A stretch of 64,000 nt of DNA from Metellina segmentata. Lineage: Eukaryota > Arthropoda > Arachnida > Araneae > Tetragnathidae. Location: assembly GCA_947359465.1 (NCBI GenBank), contig OX375876.1, forward strand, positions 83,660,359 to 83,724,358. The letters are read 5' to 3'. The position numbers and the translations under genes were made by a program. Under the pieces are notes generated by a model. That model saw only the letters and a list, made by a program, of their open reading frames with translations. It did no database searches and had not been told where the DNA came from. Of the stretch, positions 33,258-44,091 are shown piece after piece. Position 1 is the first letter of the stretch; each line of letters begins with the position of its first letter.

Positions 33258-33612
33258 TTAATAGTGGGATGGTTCTCCACGTGCTACAATTACGCTATCA
33301 ACCCTTCTAGGCAAACTTTCAACAAGGTTTTGATACACAGCTATGGGTAATTGTGTCCATTCCTGCTGAAAGAACGTCGCCAGCTCAGCTGTAGATTTCG
33401 GACGCGGTTCCCTGATTTGTAAGCGTCGCTCTAACGCGTAACACAAATATTCTATGAGGTTTAGGTCGGTATTCTGAGCAAGCCAGGGAAGACGTTTTAC
33501 ATCCATATCTTGATACCACTGCTTGACAGAAGCTGCAAGGTGACACAGAGCTTTGTCGTCTTGGAAGTAACATTCGTCCATTACATAAAATTGCCAGAGC
33601 GTAGTAGACCAA
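33258..33612 (-). pseudogene. Tc1-like transposase C-terminal fragment
   Basis: The frame begins MDECYFQDDKALCHLAASVK (second catalytic Asp region), continues WLAQNTDLNLIEYLCYALER (the usual SPDLNPIEYLWDELER with substitutions, third catalytic Glu retained) and ends with LVESLPRRVDSVIVARGEPS and HY. The N-terminal DNA-binding domains and first Asp are missing. It cannot be functional alone. Confidence 0.85.
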
Positions 33613-34450
33613 GAGTTAGACCACTTTTATTCACCCCAAATTTACCATAAACTTTGTTATGTATTTCAGAATACCCATAACCTACAGTCTTCAGAAAGGC
33701 CTTTCTTAAGGTTGGTGAGTGGTGATGGGGGGCCGAGTAATGACGTCATCATTATGGCTGCCACTCAAACGTGTGACGCTTTACTAAAACGAACCTAGCT
33801 CCTCAACGAAGCACCGCTGAGCATTCTTCTTTTTTTTAATTGCTCTTAATGAAATAACCATTGTTTTATGCATAACAATATACTAGTTCGTAAGTGTAAT
33901 ATTTTTTCTGATATTTAGCCCGAAACGTACATTTTACTAGATTTTTTGTTATTAAATGAATGTTTAAAGTCCAACTACTCTTAAACCGTTAAGAAAATAA
34001 CACATATGTACGATTTAAAATGTTTGCTAAGATTGTGGGGATTTAAAAAATACCATTAACATGTCTTAGGATGCATAACGAGATAGTCAATGGCGGTTAT
34101 TGGCTTATTCTTGAAGCCAAGATCTGCTTGACCAGCCCGCTGTGGCGGGGACCTTAAGAGTTAGCACTGACCTCTCTGATGTATTAGTATGGACTTGTAA
34201 TATATTATAATCACAAACAAAGACTAAATAACAAACAAATAAAATTACTAATTTTTATGTATATTTCTTCTATTGTATTGTGCGTGTCTTCACAATAGTA
34301 CCTCGGATTTATTGACTTCTAAAATATGTTTTTATAATTGCTCTAACGCAATATTTATCTGCTAATTAACTAAATCTAAAACTAATGCTAAATCTTACAA
34401 TAGATGTCAAATTGGAAAAAAAAAATGCTTTAAACAAAAACAATTTAAAA
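33613..34450. other. Intergenic DNA
   Basis: A slightly GC-richer patch at 33690-33830 and another at 34080-34165 (AGCCCGCTGTGGCGGGGACC, with an inverted CCCGC/GCGGG pair) are present. No frame or element ends could be assigned. Confidence 0.4.
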
Positions 34451-36340
34451 TTAGCACTTGTGTTCTTGTGTAAGCAGTTTTACAGAATCATCGGAGTCTA
34501 TGCCACTGTCACTCCTTTTTAAAGCAACTTGATCCTCTGCAGAAGTATCTTCATTTTCAGGCCGAATAATACCAGGTGACATAGGCCCTCCATACCACTT
34601 AACCTGGTATTTCCCGTTTTCTAAGTTCCATCTATGACAGATTGGGTCAATGTTTTCCAGAGGGTTACAGAGGTTTGCACGTTTCCACATCCAAGATACA
34701 GCATTGCTCCACTTGACGTTTTGTTCCAAAACAGCTTCTGAAGGAGGAAGAAGTGTATGATCAACAAGTCTATGTTTTGTCAACCGTTTACTTGTTAGTA
34801 CAGGAGCCGGTTTTTTTTTTAAATACTGTATCTCACTTCTGATACGAAGGATGGCCATGCATACCACACAAAAATGTCTCTACACCAATCAGCAATGATT
34901 CATCTACCAAGAAGGATTCTCCTAATTTAGCCATACTTTTTTTTGATAAGCCATGCTTTTCGTGAGAATATTTAATGGTTTTATTTTATCTTGTCTAGTA
35001 AAAGCACCAGTGTAATCTGAACCAGTCAAGGCGTGAAAGCCTGGCAGGCCGTCAGCTATTTTTCTTCCTATATCTTTTGCAATTTTTGAGAAGTTAGTAG
35101 ATCTTCTAGAGTTGTTTGAAGATACACCACATTCAAGCCATAAGTGTGCATTCTTTAATTTCTTATGTGATTGATCATTAACACTAAAATATCCGAATCG
35201 TTTGCTTGCACCAAAACATTTTTCTTTTCATCATTTCGAGTCGTGCGTGTACTATGTCAATTTATCCTTGTATCTGCTTCATTGTGTTAGCAGGCAAGTT
35301 CTTTCGCCTCATTTACGTTCATGTTGGTGCCTACACATGAGTACATGTAACAAGCCTGTTCTCCAGCAACATATAACTTTTTATTGCCTAGCAAGTGACA
35401 ATATTTGGAAGATCTCCATTGTTTGTATAAAAACTTTGTGAAAGACGTTGAGCCACTCAATACTTTTTTGGAGTTTTTTGTTCAGGTCCAAACATTTTTA
35501 TTTCACACACAAATGTTTTAGAATTCGTATGTCATGTTCCATATCCTTGATAGTTGGAGTACCATAGATGTCAAACACTAATAGAATTACTCTGGCTTCT
35601 CCTTTACAGATTAATCCCAGAATGTTGTTGGGAAGATCTCCATAGTTATCCTGGAATTGAATTGTGTGCAAGATGAACATGACATCAAAGACTATTGTGT
35701 CTACGGTTACTGGAGCAGATACGATATCTTCTTTTTGAAGCTCTTCCAACTTATGCTTCAGTTTTTATTTGCATGTTTTATTCAATGAGCCATCCATCTG
35801 TCTAAGAGCTAGGGGAACTGGGGTAAGAGGATAGGCCCAAAACATATTCCTGTCACAGGCAATATTGAGAAGTCTTACAAAAAGATCACGGCCGTATTTT
35901 ACGATATGAAGTTTTTATTTGATCCTTGGATAGTCTTAGAAGCACACACAGAAGCACAGTTCTAAACAATTTTTCTTGGTATTGGAAGTTTAACATTTCT
36001 TGGATCACTAAAATACAACGTCTTAAAATTTTCAAAGGCCTCTGAGCCTTTGAAGTAGGCACTTAGATCTTTGCTTACATTATCATCCACAACATGCCCA
36101 TTGGATATGTTGCTAAAAGGAGTTTCGCTGTCCATTTCTTAAGAAGGATCTGAAAAGCTCTAGTGTGAATATATTACACACTCAACACCTTTGTTGTCTT
36201 TTGCGATCCGACTTTCTTGCAGGTCCTGTTTAGAGTCTAGTTTCCTGGATACAACAGTGCCTTCTAACCAACTTGTTACTATTTTGCTTCGTAATGATCT
36301 AGTTTTCATCCACCTAGCCCTAGCTGAATCAGTTGGCAAA
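34451..36340 (-). pseudogene. Decayed gene with PIN/FEN-nuclease-like segment
   Basis: Reading minus strand from about 35900: GRDLFVRLLNIACDRNM, WAYPLTPVPLALRQMDGSL, then TIVFDVMFILHTIQF, NNILGLICKGEARVILLVFD and IYGTPTIKDMEHD (35749-35498). After frame changes come QANDSDILVLMINH, LWLECGVSSNNSRRS, IGRKIADGLPGFHALTGSDY (near 35040) and finally LPPSEAVLEQNVKWSNAVSW to CHRWNLENGKYQVKWYGG. The order resembles a large uncharacterised multi-copy metazoan family in which DxDxLVL and LPGFHALTGxD lie where PIN/FEN nucleases keep acidic metal ligands. Stops and at least three frameshifts show it is dead. The nuclease link is inference by motif position; no function is claimed for the C-terminal part. 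Confidence 0.6.
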
Positions 36341-36871
36341 CGCTGTACTACCAGTAAGTCTTGATGCTGCGTCAGCGTTCACTGTTTGTTCAAGATCCAT
36401 GTCAACTGAAACTCGAGAAAAAGATGTTTTATAGATAAGAGAGTATTAGAGAGTTTATTATAAAGAGAGTTTTTTATAGACAGACCATCTTGAGAAAAAG
36501 CCTGTTTTGCACTAGGGCACACTGAGTCAATATTTAGCAAGTTTAGAAGGTAAACAGTCATCCAGCGATCATAGTTAGGTCTACTACAAGCACAAAATAT
36601 TGGAGTTATTTTCTATGTACATGTACAGATCGTTCAATCTTATACCTTCCCTTTTAGATTGAAATAATTAAGCTCATCGGGCATTGCGCGCCCCTAATCA
36701 CTTTTCGGAGGGATGGGCTTCAGAGACATTTCCTCTTGAAAATGTTTTTTACTCTATTTAAACACTTATCTACATAGTATGTGATCTTCCGTATCATTTA
36801 TACTACATTAAGATTTAACATTAGCTAATTAGCAGGTACATATTACATTAGAGTATTTATTAAAACATATC
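36341..36871. other. Intergenic DNA
   Basis: No supported frame. It may contain the decayed 5' part of the neighbouring minus-strand pseudogene, since short frames continue upstream to about 36420. Confidence 0.35.
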
Positions 36872-37560
36872 CACTGAAGAGCCAAAATATTATGACCACC
36901 TACTCAATAACGCGTTGCGCCTCCTTAGGCCTGCAAAACAGTTGCAACTCGCCTGGGCATAGATGCCACAAGTTCTTGGTACATGACTAGAGACAGATTG
37001 TACCAAATGTCTAAGCAGCGATCACGCAAAGTCGAGATATTTGGACATGATGGTGTTTGAGCTCGGAGCTGCCGCTCCATGACACACCAAATGTGCTCTA
37101 TTATGGTGATTTAGGTGTCCAGGACATTAAGTGGTATTCATCAGTATGCTCCTCGAACCACTCCAACACAATCCGAGCCTTGTGACATGGGGCGTTGTCC
37201 TGCTGGAAGATTCCATTTCCAGTTGGGAAGACAGACACCATGTAAGGGTGCAACTGATCCGCAATGATGTTTAGAAAGTTCGCAGCGTCCATGGTCTGTT
37301 CTACCACATTTACGAGTCCCAGAGTTGCCCATGAGAACGTCCCCCAAAGCATAATACCGCCACCACCAGCATGTGTATGATCTGCTGTACAAGAGGGGAG
37401 CAACTGTTCACCTGGCAGACGGCGTACCCTGACAGAACCATCTACGTGATGAATGAGAAATCGGGATTCATCTGACCAGGCAACTCTCTTCCATACTAAC
37501 CTATACTTTTGACATGTAATCGGTTTTGCAAATGCCAACGGGCTACAGATCCCTTTTCTG
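36872..37560 (-). pseudogene. Tc1-like transposon remnant, 5'-truncated transposase
   Basis: The terminus CACTGAAGAGCCAAAATATT at 36872 is a Tc1-type end at the 3' side of the gene. The minus-strand protein reads VAWSDESRFLIHHVDGSVRV (first Asp), GGIMLWGTFSW, DAANFLNIIADQLHPYM, GIFQQDNAPCHKARIVLEW (second Asp) and LMSWTPKSP, then breaks: the expected DLNP is missing and the frame shifts before an IEH-like third-Glu region. N-terminal helix-turn-helix domains are absent and no opposite TIR is found. Confidence 0.85.
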
Positions 37561-37723
37561 AGTCAGAAAGTTTGCAGTTTGTAATAGTAGTAATTACAAT
37601 TTGGAGAACTTAAATCAAAGATTTAGTGCTATACTTGAGATGAAACAGAAGCGAAAAGAGGGCACACGGAAATTTTGACTTGGATATACAAGTATATTGA
37701 AAAAAATATCCAAATAATCCAAA

Positions 37724-38785
37724 CTAAAAGTGAATATGCTTAAAAAATCAAATCCCAAACAACGGTAGTCTGAAAAAGAAACAATAACAAACGTATTGTA
37801 CAACCGTTATCCAGTTAAAAAAATGAAGTAAGCACAATATAAAAATACAAATATAAAAGATTAAAAGTTAACGCTAACTAAAAGTTAATATGCTTTTAAA
37901 AAAGCAATACATTTCATAAAGGATATTCAATAATACTAAAAGTGAATATGCTTAAAAAATCAAATCCCAAACAACGGTTGTCTGAAAAAGAAACAATAAC
38001 AAACGTATTGCACAACCGTTATCCAGTTGCAAAAATTAAGTAAGCACAAAAAAAAATTCAATTATAAAAGTTGACGCTAACTAAAAGTTAATCTATATAT
38101 ATAATTCTCTTACGTGGCACGCAAAAAAGACGTTATTTGTAATCGCGTTTTGGCAACATTGTATGATTGTTTGTTTATCCCGAAGCCTCGCGCTTCCATT
38201 GAATTTATAGAGTTATCGGATGAAATTTTATTGAAAAAAAAAATAATTTTAGTCGAGCTGTTGCAGTTAATAATAGAAATCAAAGAATGTGTACGATCTT
38301 TTCAGGGTCATTTAAAAAAAAAGGTCCTTTTCAGTGCCAACAATTATAGTTCCACAAGACGCTTGCACTACAATTTTCGACAACAAACTCAATAAAAAGG
38401 CGTGGGTGGCTCGAGTGCAGGGGTAAATGTACACACAAATAACATGCAATTTCCAAATCAGCGCTCACATTTCGAGCCAAATTTGTTCAAAGTATTCATT
38501 TGAATTCTGATTCCATAAGTTCTGTATATATATTTTCTGAAAAACAGCAACAAAATTTAGATTTGAAAAATATTTTTTTTGGAATATTATATTTTGTAAA
38601 CATTCTCTTATGTTAGGACACATGTCTTCATTGATGCGAGTGAAGCGAGCATATGTTCGCGCAGCGAACCAATGAGGATTGCGAAGCAATCCTCCCGGGG
38701 TTGGCGAGCGTTAGCGAGCAGTTGCGGGCCCCTAGTATGCCTTTAAAAAGGCAATAAATTTCATAAAGGATATCCAGTAATAGGG
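37724..38785 (+). repeat. 212-bp tandem repeat, interrupted by a Helitron
   Basis: Unit 1 starts near 37724 and unit 2 near 37936, sharing GTGAATATGCTTAAAAAATC, CAAACAACGGT-GTCTGAAAA, CACAACCGTTATCCAGTT and GCTAACTAAAAGTTAA. After unit 2 a Helitron (38092-38735) intervenes and the repeat resumes TATGCCTTTAAAAAGGCAAT up to about 38785. Unit 1 contains the same junction uninterrupted. Confidence 0.85.
38092..38735 (+). mobile_element. Non-autonomous Helitron with proven empty site
   Basis: The element starts TCTATATATATAATTCTCTT and ends GCGAGCAGTTGCGGGCCCCTAG with GC-rich hairpins (GGATTGCGAAGCAATCC upstream). It lies between A (38091) and T (38736). The tandem sister copy at 37880-37895 reads AAGTTAATATGC without interruption, so the insertion point between A and T is confirmed within the window. 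A 93-codon frame at 38114-38395 (starting MARKKDVICNRVLATLYDCL) has no recognised domain; no Rep/helicase is encoded. Confidence 0.88.
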
Positions 38786-38879
38786 CGGCTACACACGCGC
38801 AGAAAATACGGATTCATTCAATACCGATCATGACTGTTGCCATTCGGAGGAAAGGGAATAATAATTAAACATCGCATTA

Positions 38880-39056
38880 AATCAATTTTAAAATTTTCTA
38901 GATCAAATTTTTAAAATCGGGCTGTTTATAAAATTGCTAAAAAATTCGTACTACATGTGTGCCAAATTTCATTAGTGTGAATGCCATAAATTCGTCAGGG
39001 CACCATTTCACGAACATACACACACACACAAAAACTTTACTTTATAATAGTAGAGA
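38880..39056 (-). mobile_element. Partial Helitron, same family as 2900-3541
   Basis: On the minus strand it begins TCTCTACTATTATAAAGTAA preceded by A, then has a CA/TG run and the conserved block matching 63540-63650 (TGTGCCAAATTTCAT, GAATTTTT, ATTTTAAAATT). A CTAG end was not found, so the 3' part is missing. Confidence 0.6.
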
Positions 39057-40128
39057 TAATGTCTTAGCTTGAGATTGAAAAATGATGTCTGAGTTTTGGA
39101 TAGAAAAACCAGCTCGGCTCATTTTGAAATCGAGGCTACATCAAAGAACATTCCAATTAACACGCCTGAAGTTTGTGCCTAATTATAAGAATGGAGTTAG
39201 AATAATAATAAGGAGAATCTATATAAATAAGAATGGAGTGTTTGTTTGTACATTCAATATTTTCGACCCATTTCAAGTTTTCTATCCGTTTTAGACCCTT
39301 CTGATGCCGAATCCGCCTTTTTCTCGTTTGGTGTCTGTCTGTCTGTCTGTCCGTCTGTCTGTCTGTATGTTGTACCCTATACACGCCCACGCGGTTTGAG
39401 ATATTTTCATGAGAATTTGCATACAGTGAGTACTTATCTTCATTTAGTGAGTGGCATTGGTTGCGAAAGTCTTTCTGTTCTATGCTCGATTTTGTGCTTG
39501 TGTGTTTGTGTAGACATCACATGAATTGTATTCCAGATATTTGATTGCTGTGTATTTTATTTTATACATTATCTATTAGTTTAGTGAATGCAATATTAAA
39601 CATTTCTTTATTGTTATATTTAGTTGAGTTTCATGCTAAAACACCTGAGTAAGTATACTTAAATCAACCATAATTTGGTAGTTTTGGAAAAATTGGGAAT
39701 GTCTATTGAATATTACGATTACTTCGATTCCTTTACCAGTACTGCTGAAAAAGTAATTATTCTTCCAAAAATTATTATTTTTTTTTATGGAATTTCATCT
39801 CTGATACTTCATTTATTTCGAGTCTTATTTTTATTCTTTGCGCAATGAAAACGATTTCCGAATATTTGGGACAGACGATATTTTTCAATGAAACGAGAAT
39901 GAACAAGAGGTTCTTTCGCTCTGAATTAATTTCACATATCTAAATTTTATACACTTTTAGCTGTAAGTTGTGGCAACTGTGCGAGATCAAGAGATAAAAT
40001 TGAATCACAAATTAATATCTTTAGAACAATTTTTTGCGACATCTTTTATTTTGTTTTACTTCGCTGTTTCCTGTTTTAAATATTTATTATTTTAATAAAT
40101 GTGTTTTCCTTCTCATCACACGCAACAG

Positions 40129-40725
40129 CACCACAAAGTATTAGACTTAAAAATGTTAGGTAAGTCAGTATAAATTTTCAGTAAATTTTAAGTGTAGTTA
40201 TGCCATTATTGAAAGAATAATGCCGTTATTGAAAGAATAATGCCGTTATTGAAAGAATAATGCCGTTATTTAAAGAATAATGCCGTTATTTAAAGAATAA
40301 TGCCGTTATTTAAACAATAATGCCGTTATTTAAAGAATAATGTCGTTATTGAAAGAATAATAATGTTTAAAAATCCAAACTATAACTTTTTCCTACATTA
40401 AAAAATTCGTTGTAGTAATGACAGGAGAAGATTGCAAAATTTTACAATGTCGCATACCGGAGGCAAGAGTGCCACAGGTAAAAAAATATTGTTTTGTTGA
40501 CTATGAGTGCCAGAGCACTCGCCGTAAATCGTAATTTTAATTAATTGAGTTGCACATGAAAAGAACTTAAGAAAGGGAATTCCAAATCTTCCTATAAATC
40601 GTCTTTTATAGTATTAACCTTAGTATCACCTTTCGTCTTTTTGTAGCTTTGTCATACAACAATTGTGCGATGTATGTGAAATGTATTACATGAATGGATA
40701 TGCATGTGTAGGATTTGTGTCCAAA
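40129..40725 (+). other. Exon-like segments of a possible captured gene (unit 1; repeated in units 2 and 3)
   Basis: Three stretches have splice-like borders: 40129-40159 (CGCAACAG| ... |GTAAGT), 40425-40477 (AATGACAG| ... |GTAAAA) and 40647-40725 (TTTTGTAG| ... |GTAAGT). Joined, the first two read HHKVLDLKML then GEDCKILQCRIPEARVPQ, and the third adds LCHTTIVRCM before a stop. All three Helitron units keep the same frame and Cys positions. Read unspliced, 40418-40534 is also an open 38-codon frame starting MTGEDCK. The protein is not recognised. Host-gene capture by a Helitron is the inference; chance conservation between recent copies is the alternative. Confidence 0.35.
40201..40361 (+). 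repeat. 20-bp minisatellite, about 8 copies (Helitron unit 1)
   Basis: GCCGTTATTKAAAGAATAAT repeats with single-base variants (first unit GCCATTATT, eighth GTCGTTATT). The same minisatellite occurs at 41917-42020 (about 5 copies) and 43542-43585 (2 copies) in the sister units. Confidence 0.92.
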
Positions 40726-40869
40726 GTAAGTTGTAGAAAATATAAAGATGGCGAAAGGTGTTAAAATAAATATTTATTCTACAAAAAACGTAAGTCATTA
40801 TATATTTTGATTATCTCTTCAATCTAGAGTAAACGAATTCAAACCGAGTAAGGTCGGGTATTTTGCTAG

Positions 40870-42526
40870 TCTATATAAATAAGAATGGAGTGTTTGTTTG
40901 TACATTCAATATTTTCGACCCATTTGAAGTTTTCTATCCGTTTTGGACCCTCCTGATGCCGAATCCGTCTTGTTCTCGTTTGGTGTCTGTCTGTCTGTCT
41001 GTCCGTCTGTCCGTCTGTCCGTCTGTCTGTCTGTCTGTCTGTCTGTATGTATGTTGTGCCCTATACACGTCCACGCGGTTTAAGATATTTTTATGAAAAT
41101 TTGCATACAGTGAGTACTTATCTTCATTTAGTGAGTGGCATTAGTTGCGAAAGTCTGTCTGTCCGTCTTTCTGTTCTATGCTCGATTTTGAGTTAGTGTG
41201 TTTGTGTAAACATCACATCAATTGTATTCCAGATATTTGATTGCATTGTATTTTATTTTATACATTATCTATTAGTTTAGTGAATGCAATATTAAACATT
41301 TCTTTATTGTTATATTTAGTTGAGTTTCATGCTAAAACACCTGAGTAAGTATACTTAAATCAACCATAAATTGGTAGTTTTGGAAAAATTGGAATATCTA
41401 TTGAATATTACGATTACTTCGATTGTATACCAGTACTGCTGAAAAAGTAATATTATTCTTCAAATTTTTTTTTTTTTTTATGGAATTTCATCTCTGATAC
41501 TTCATTTATTTCGAGTCTTATTTTTATTATTTGCGCAATGAAAACGATTTCCTAATATTTGGGACAGACGATATTTTTCAATGAAACGAGAATGCACAAG
41601 ATCGCGCGAGCAGTGATATTTTTTCTGGTTCTTTCGCTCTGAATTAATTTCACATTTCTAAATTTTGTACACTTTTAGTTGTAAGTTGTGGCAACTGTAC
41701 GAGATAAAGAGATAAAATTGAATCACAAATTAATATCTTTAGAACAATATTTTGAGAATTTTTTTATTTTGTTTTACTTTGCTGTTTCCTGTTTTAAATA
41801 TTTATTATTTTAATAAATGTGTTTTCCGTCTCATCACACGCAACAGCATCACAAAGTATTCGACTTAAAAATGTCAGGTAAGTCAGTATAAATTTTCAGT
41901 AAATTTTAAGTGTAGTTATGCCATTATTTAAAGAATAATGCCGTTATTTAAAGAATAATGCCGTTATTTAAAGAATAATGCCGTTTTTTAAGAATAATGC
42001 CTTTATTGAAAGAATAATAATGTTTATTAATCCAAACTGGAACTTTTTCCAACATTAAAAAATTCGTTGTAATAATGACAGGAGAAGATTGCAAAATTTC
42101 ACAATGTCGCATACCGGAGGCAAGAGTGCTACAAGTAAAAAAATATTGTTTTGTTGACTATGAGTGCGAGAGCACTCGCCGTAAATCGTAATTTTAATTA
42201 ATTGAGTTGAACATGAAAATAACTTAAGAAAGGGAATTCCAAATCTTCCTATAAATCGTCTTTTATAGTAGTAACCTTAGTATCATCTTTCGTCATTTTG
42301 TAGCTTTGTCATACAGCAATTGTGCGATGTATGTGAAATGTATTACATGAATGGATATGCATGTGTAGGATTTGTGTCCAAAGTAAGTTGTAGAAAATAT
42401 AAAGATGGCGAAAGATGTTAAAATAAATTTTTATTCTACAAAAAACGTAAGTCCTTATATATTTTGATTATCACTTCAATCTAGAGTAAACCAATTCAAA
42501 CCGAGTAAGGTCGGGTATTTTGCTAG
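40870..42526 (+). mobile_element. Helitron array, unit 2
   Basis: Follows unit 1 with no spacer: CTAG of unit 1 (40866-40869) abuts TCTATATAAATAAG at 40870. It is 1657 bp, ends CTAG at 42523-42526, and is collinear with unit 1 over its whole length with scattered substitutions and a small extra segment near 41600-41625 (CAAGATCGCGCGAGCAG). Confidence 0.88.
41917..42020 (+). repeat. 20-bp minisatellite, about 5 copies (Helitron unit 2)
   Basis: Same repeat as in unit 1; the last two units are degenerate (GCCGTTTTTTAAGAATAAT, GCCTTTATTGAAAGAATAAT). Confidence 0.9.
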
Positions 42527-42641
42527 TCTATATAAATAAGAATGGAGTGTTTGTTTGTACATTCTATATTTTCGACCCATTTCAAGTTTTCTATCCGTTT
42601 TGGACCCTTCTGATGCCGAATCCACCTTTTTCTCGTTTGGT

Positions 42642-42675
<34 letters not shown>

Positions 42676-44091
42676 CTGTCTGTCTGTATGTTGTGCCCTA
42701 TACACGTCCACGCGGTTTAAGATATTTTCATGGAAATTTGCATACAGTGAGTACTTTTCTTCATTTAGTGACTGGAATTGGTTGCGAAAGTCTGTCTGTC
42801 CGTCTTTCTGTTCTATGCTCGATTTTGTGTTTGTGTGTTTGTGTAGCCATCACGTGAATTGTATTCCAGATATTTGTTGCAGTGCATTTTGTATTTTATA
42901 CATTATCTATTAATTTAGTGAATGCGATATTAAACATTTCTTTATTGTTATATTTAGTTGAGTTTCATGCTAAAACACCTGAGTAAGTATACTTAAATCA
43001 ACCATAATTTGGTAGTTTTGGAAAAATTGGAATGTCTATTGAATATTACGATTACTTCGATTGCTTTACCAGTACTGCTAAAAAAGTAATTATTCTTCTA
43101 AAATTTTTTTTTTTTTATGGAATTTCATCTCTGATACTTCATTTATTTCGAGTCTTATTTTTATTCTTTGCGCAATGAAAACGATTTCCGAATATTTGGG
43201 ACAGACGATATTTTTCAATGAAACGAGAATGACGCGAGCAGTGATATTTTTTCTGGTACTTTCGCTCTGAATTAATTTCACATTTCTAAATTTTGTACAC
43301 TTTTAGTTGTAAGTTGTGGCAACTGTGCGAGATCAAGATATAAAATTGAATCACAAATTAATACCTTTAGATCAATTTTTTTCGACATCTTTTATTTTGT
43401 TTTACTTTGCTGTTTCCTGTTTAAATATTTATTATTTTAATAAATGTGTTTTCCTTCTCATCACACGCAACAGCACCACAAAGTATTAGACTTAAAAATG
43501 TTAGGTAAGTCAGTATAAATTTTCAGTAAATTTTAAGTGTTATGCCATTATTGAAAGAATAATGCCGTTATTGAAAGAATAATAATGTTTATTAATCCAA
43601 ACTGGAACTTTTTCCAACATTAAAAAATTCTTTGTAATAATGACAGGAGAATATTGCAAAATTTCACAATGTCGCATACCGGAGGCAAGAGTGCCACAAG
43701 TAAAAAAATATTGTTTTGTTGACTATGAGTGCGAGAGCACTCGCCGTAAATCGTAATTTTAATTAATTGAGTTGAACATGAAAAGAACTTAAGAAAGGGA
43801 AATATGAATTCCCCTCAAAATCGTATTTTGGAGTAGTAACCTTAATGTCACATTTCGTCATTTTGTAGCTTTGTCACACAGCAATTGTGAGATGTATGTG
43901 AAATGTATTACATGAATGGATATGCATGTGTAGGATTTGTGTCCAAAGTAAGTTGTAGAAAATATAAAGATGGCGAAAGATGTTAAAATAAATTTATATT
44001 CTACAAAAAAAGTAAGTCATTATATATTTTGATTATCTCTTCAATCTAGAGTAAACCAATTCAAACCGAGTAAGGTCGGGTATTTTGCTAG
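42527..44091 (+). mobile_element. Helitron array, unit 3
   Basis: Abuts unit 2 directly and ends CTAG at 44088-44091, followed by T (44092). At 1565 bp it is shorter than the others, mainly because the minisatellite has only two copies and small deletions occur. The complete array therefore occupies one A|T site with A at 39217 and T at 44092. Confidence 0.88.
43542..43585 (+). repeat. 20-bp minisatellite, 2 copies (Helitron unit 3)
   Basis: GCCATTATTGAAAGAATAAT followed by GCCGTTATTGAAAGAATAAT; the leading and closing flanks match units 1 and 2, so the copy-number difference is internal. Confidence 0.9.

Larger units (their letters stand above)
32994..33612 (-). mobile_element. 3' part of a Tc1-like transposon with nested SINE
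   Basis: The left end CACTACCCTACAATATTGAA follows TA (32992-32993) as a Tc1-type terminus would, and the minus-strand transposase tail reads toward it. The other end is not present; the element is cut off near 33612. A SINE has inserted between the terminus and the coding end. Confidence 0.75.
39218..40869 (+). mobile_element. Helitron array, unit 1
   Basis: Starts TCTATATAAATAAGAATGG after A (39217) and ends GGTCGGGTATTTTGCTAG. The 3' end carries the hairpin CCGA-GTAAGG-TCGG about ten bases before CTAG. The 1652-bp unit contains a TCTG/TCCG microsatellite near 39337-39370, an AT-rich body, exon-like segments (40129-40159, 40425-40477, 40647-40725) and an eight-copy minisatellite. No Rep/helicase gene is present. 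Confidence 0.88.

Noticed and set aside
39246..39524. Coding frames rich in Ser, Val, Cys and Leu (also 40863-41096, 42520-42857 and minus-strand shadows)
   Set aside because: They arise from the TCTG/TCCG microsatellite in each Helitron unit, which is open in several frames on both strands.
40201..40361. CRISPR-like repeat array
   Set aside because: Units of 20 bp follow one another without spacers in eukaryotic DNA; it is a minisatellite.
39218..44091. Tandem units as an assembly duplication
   Set aside because: Units differ by many substitutions, different minisatellite counts and private indels, and each has precise Helitron ends; an assembly artefact would give near-identical copies. 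Long reads are still the decisive test.
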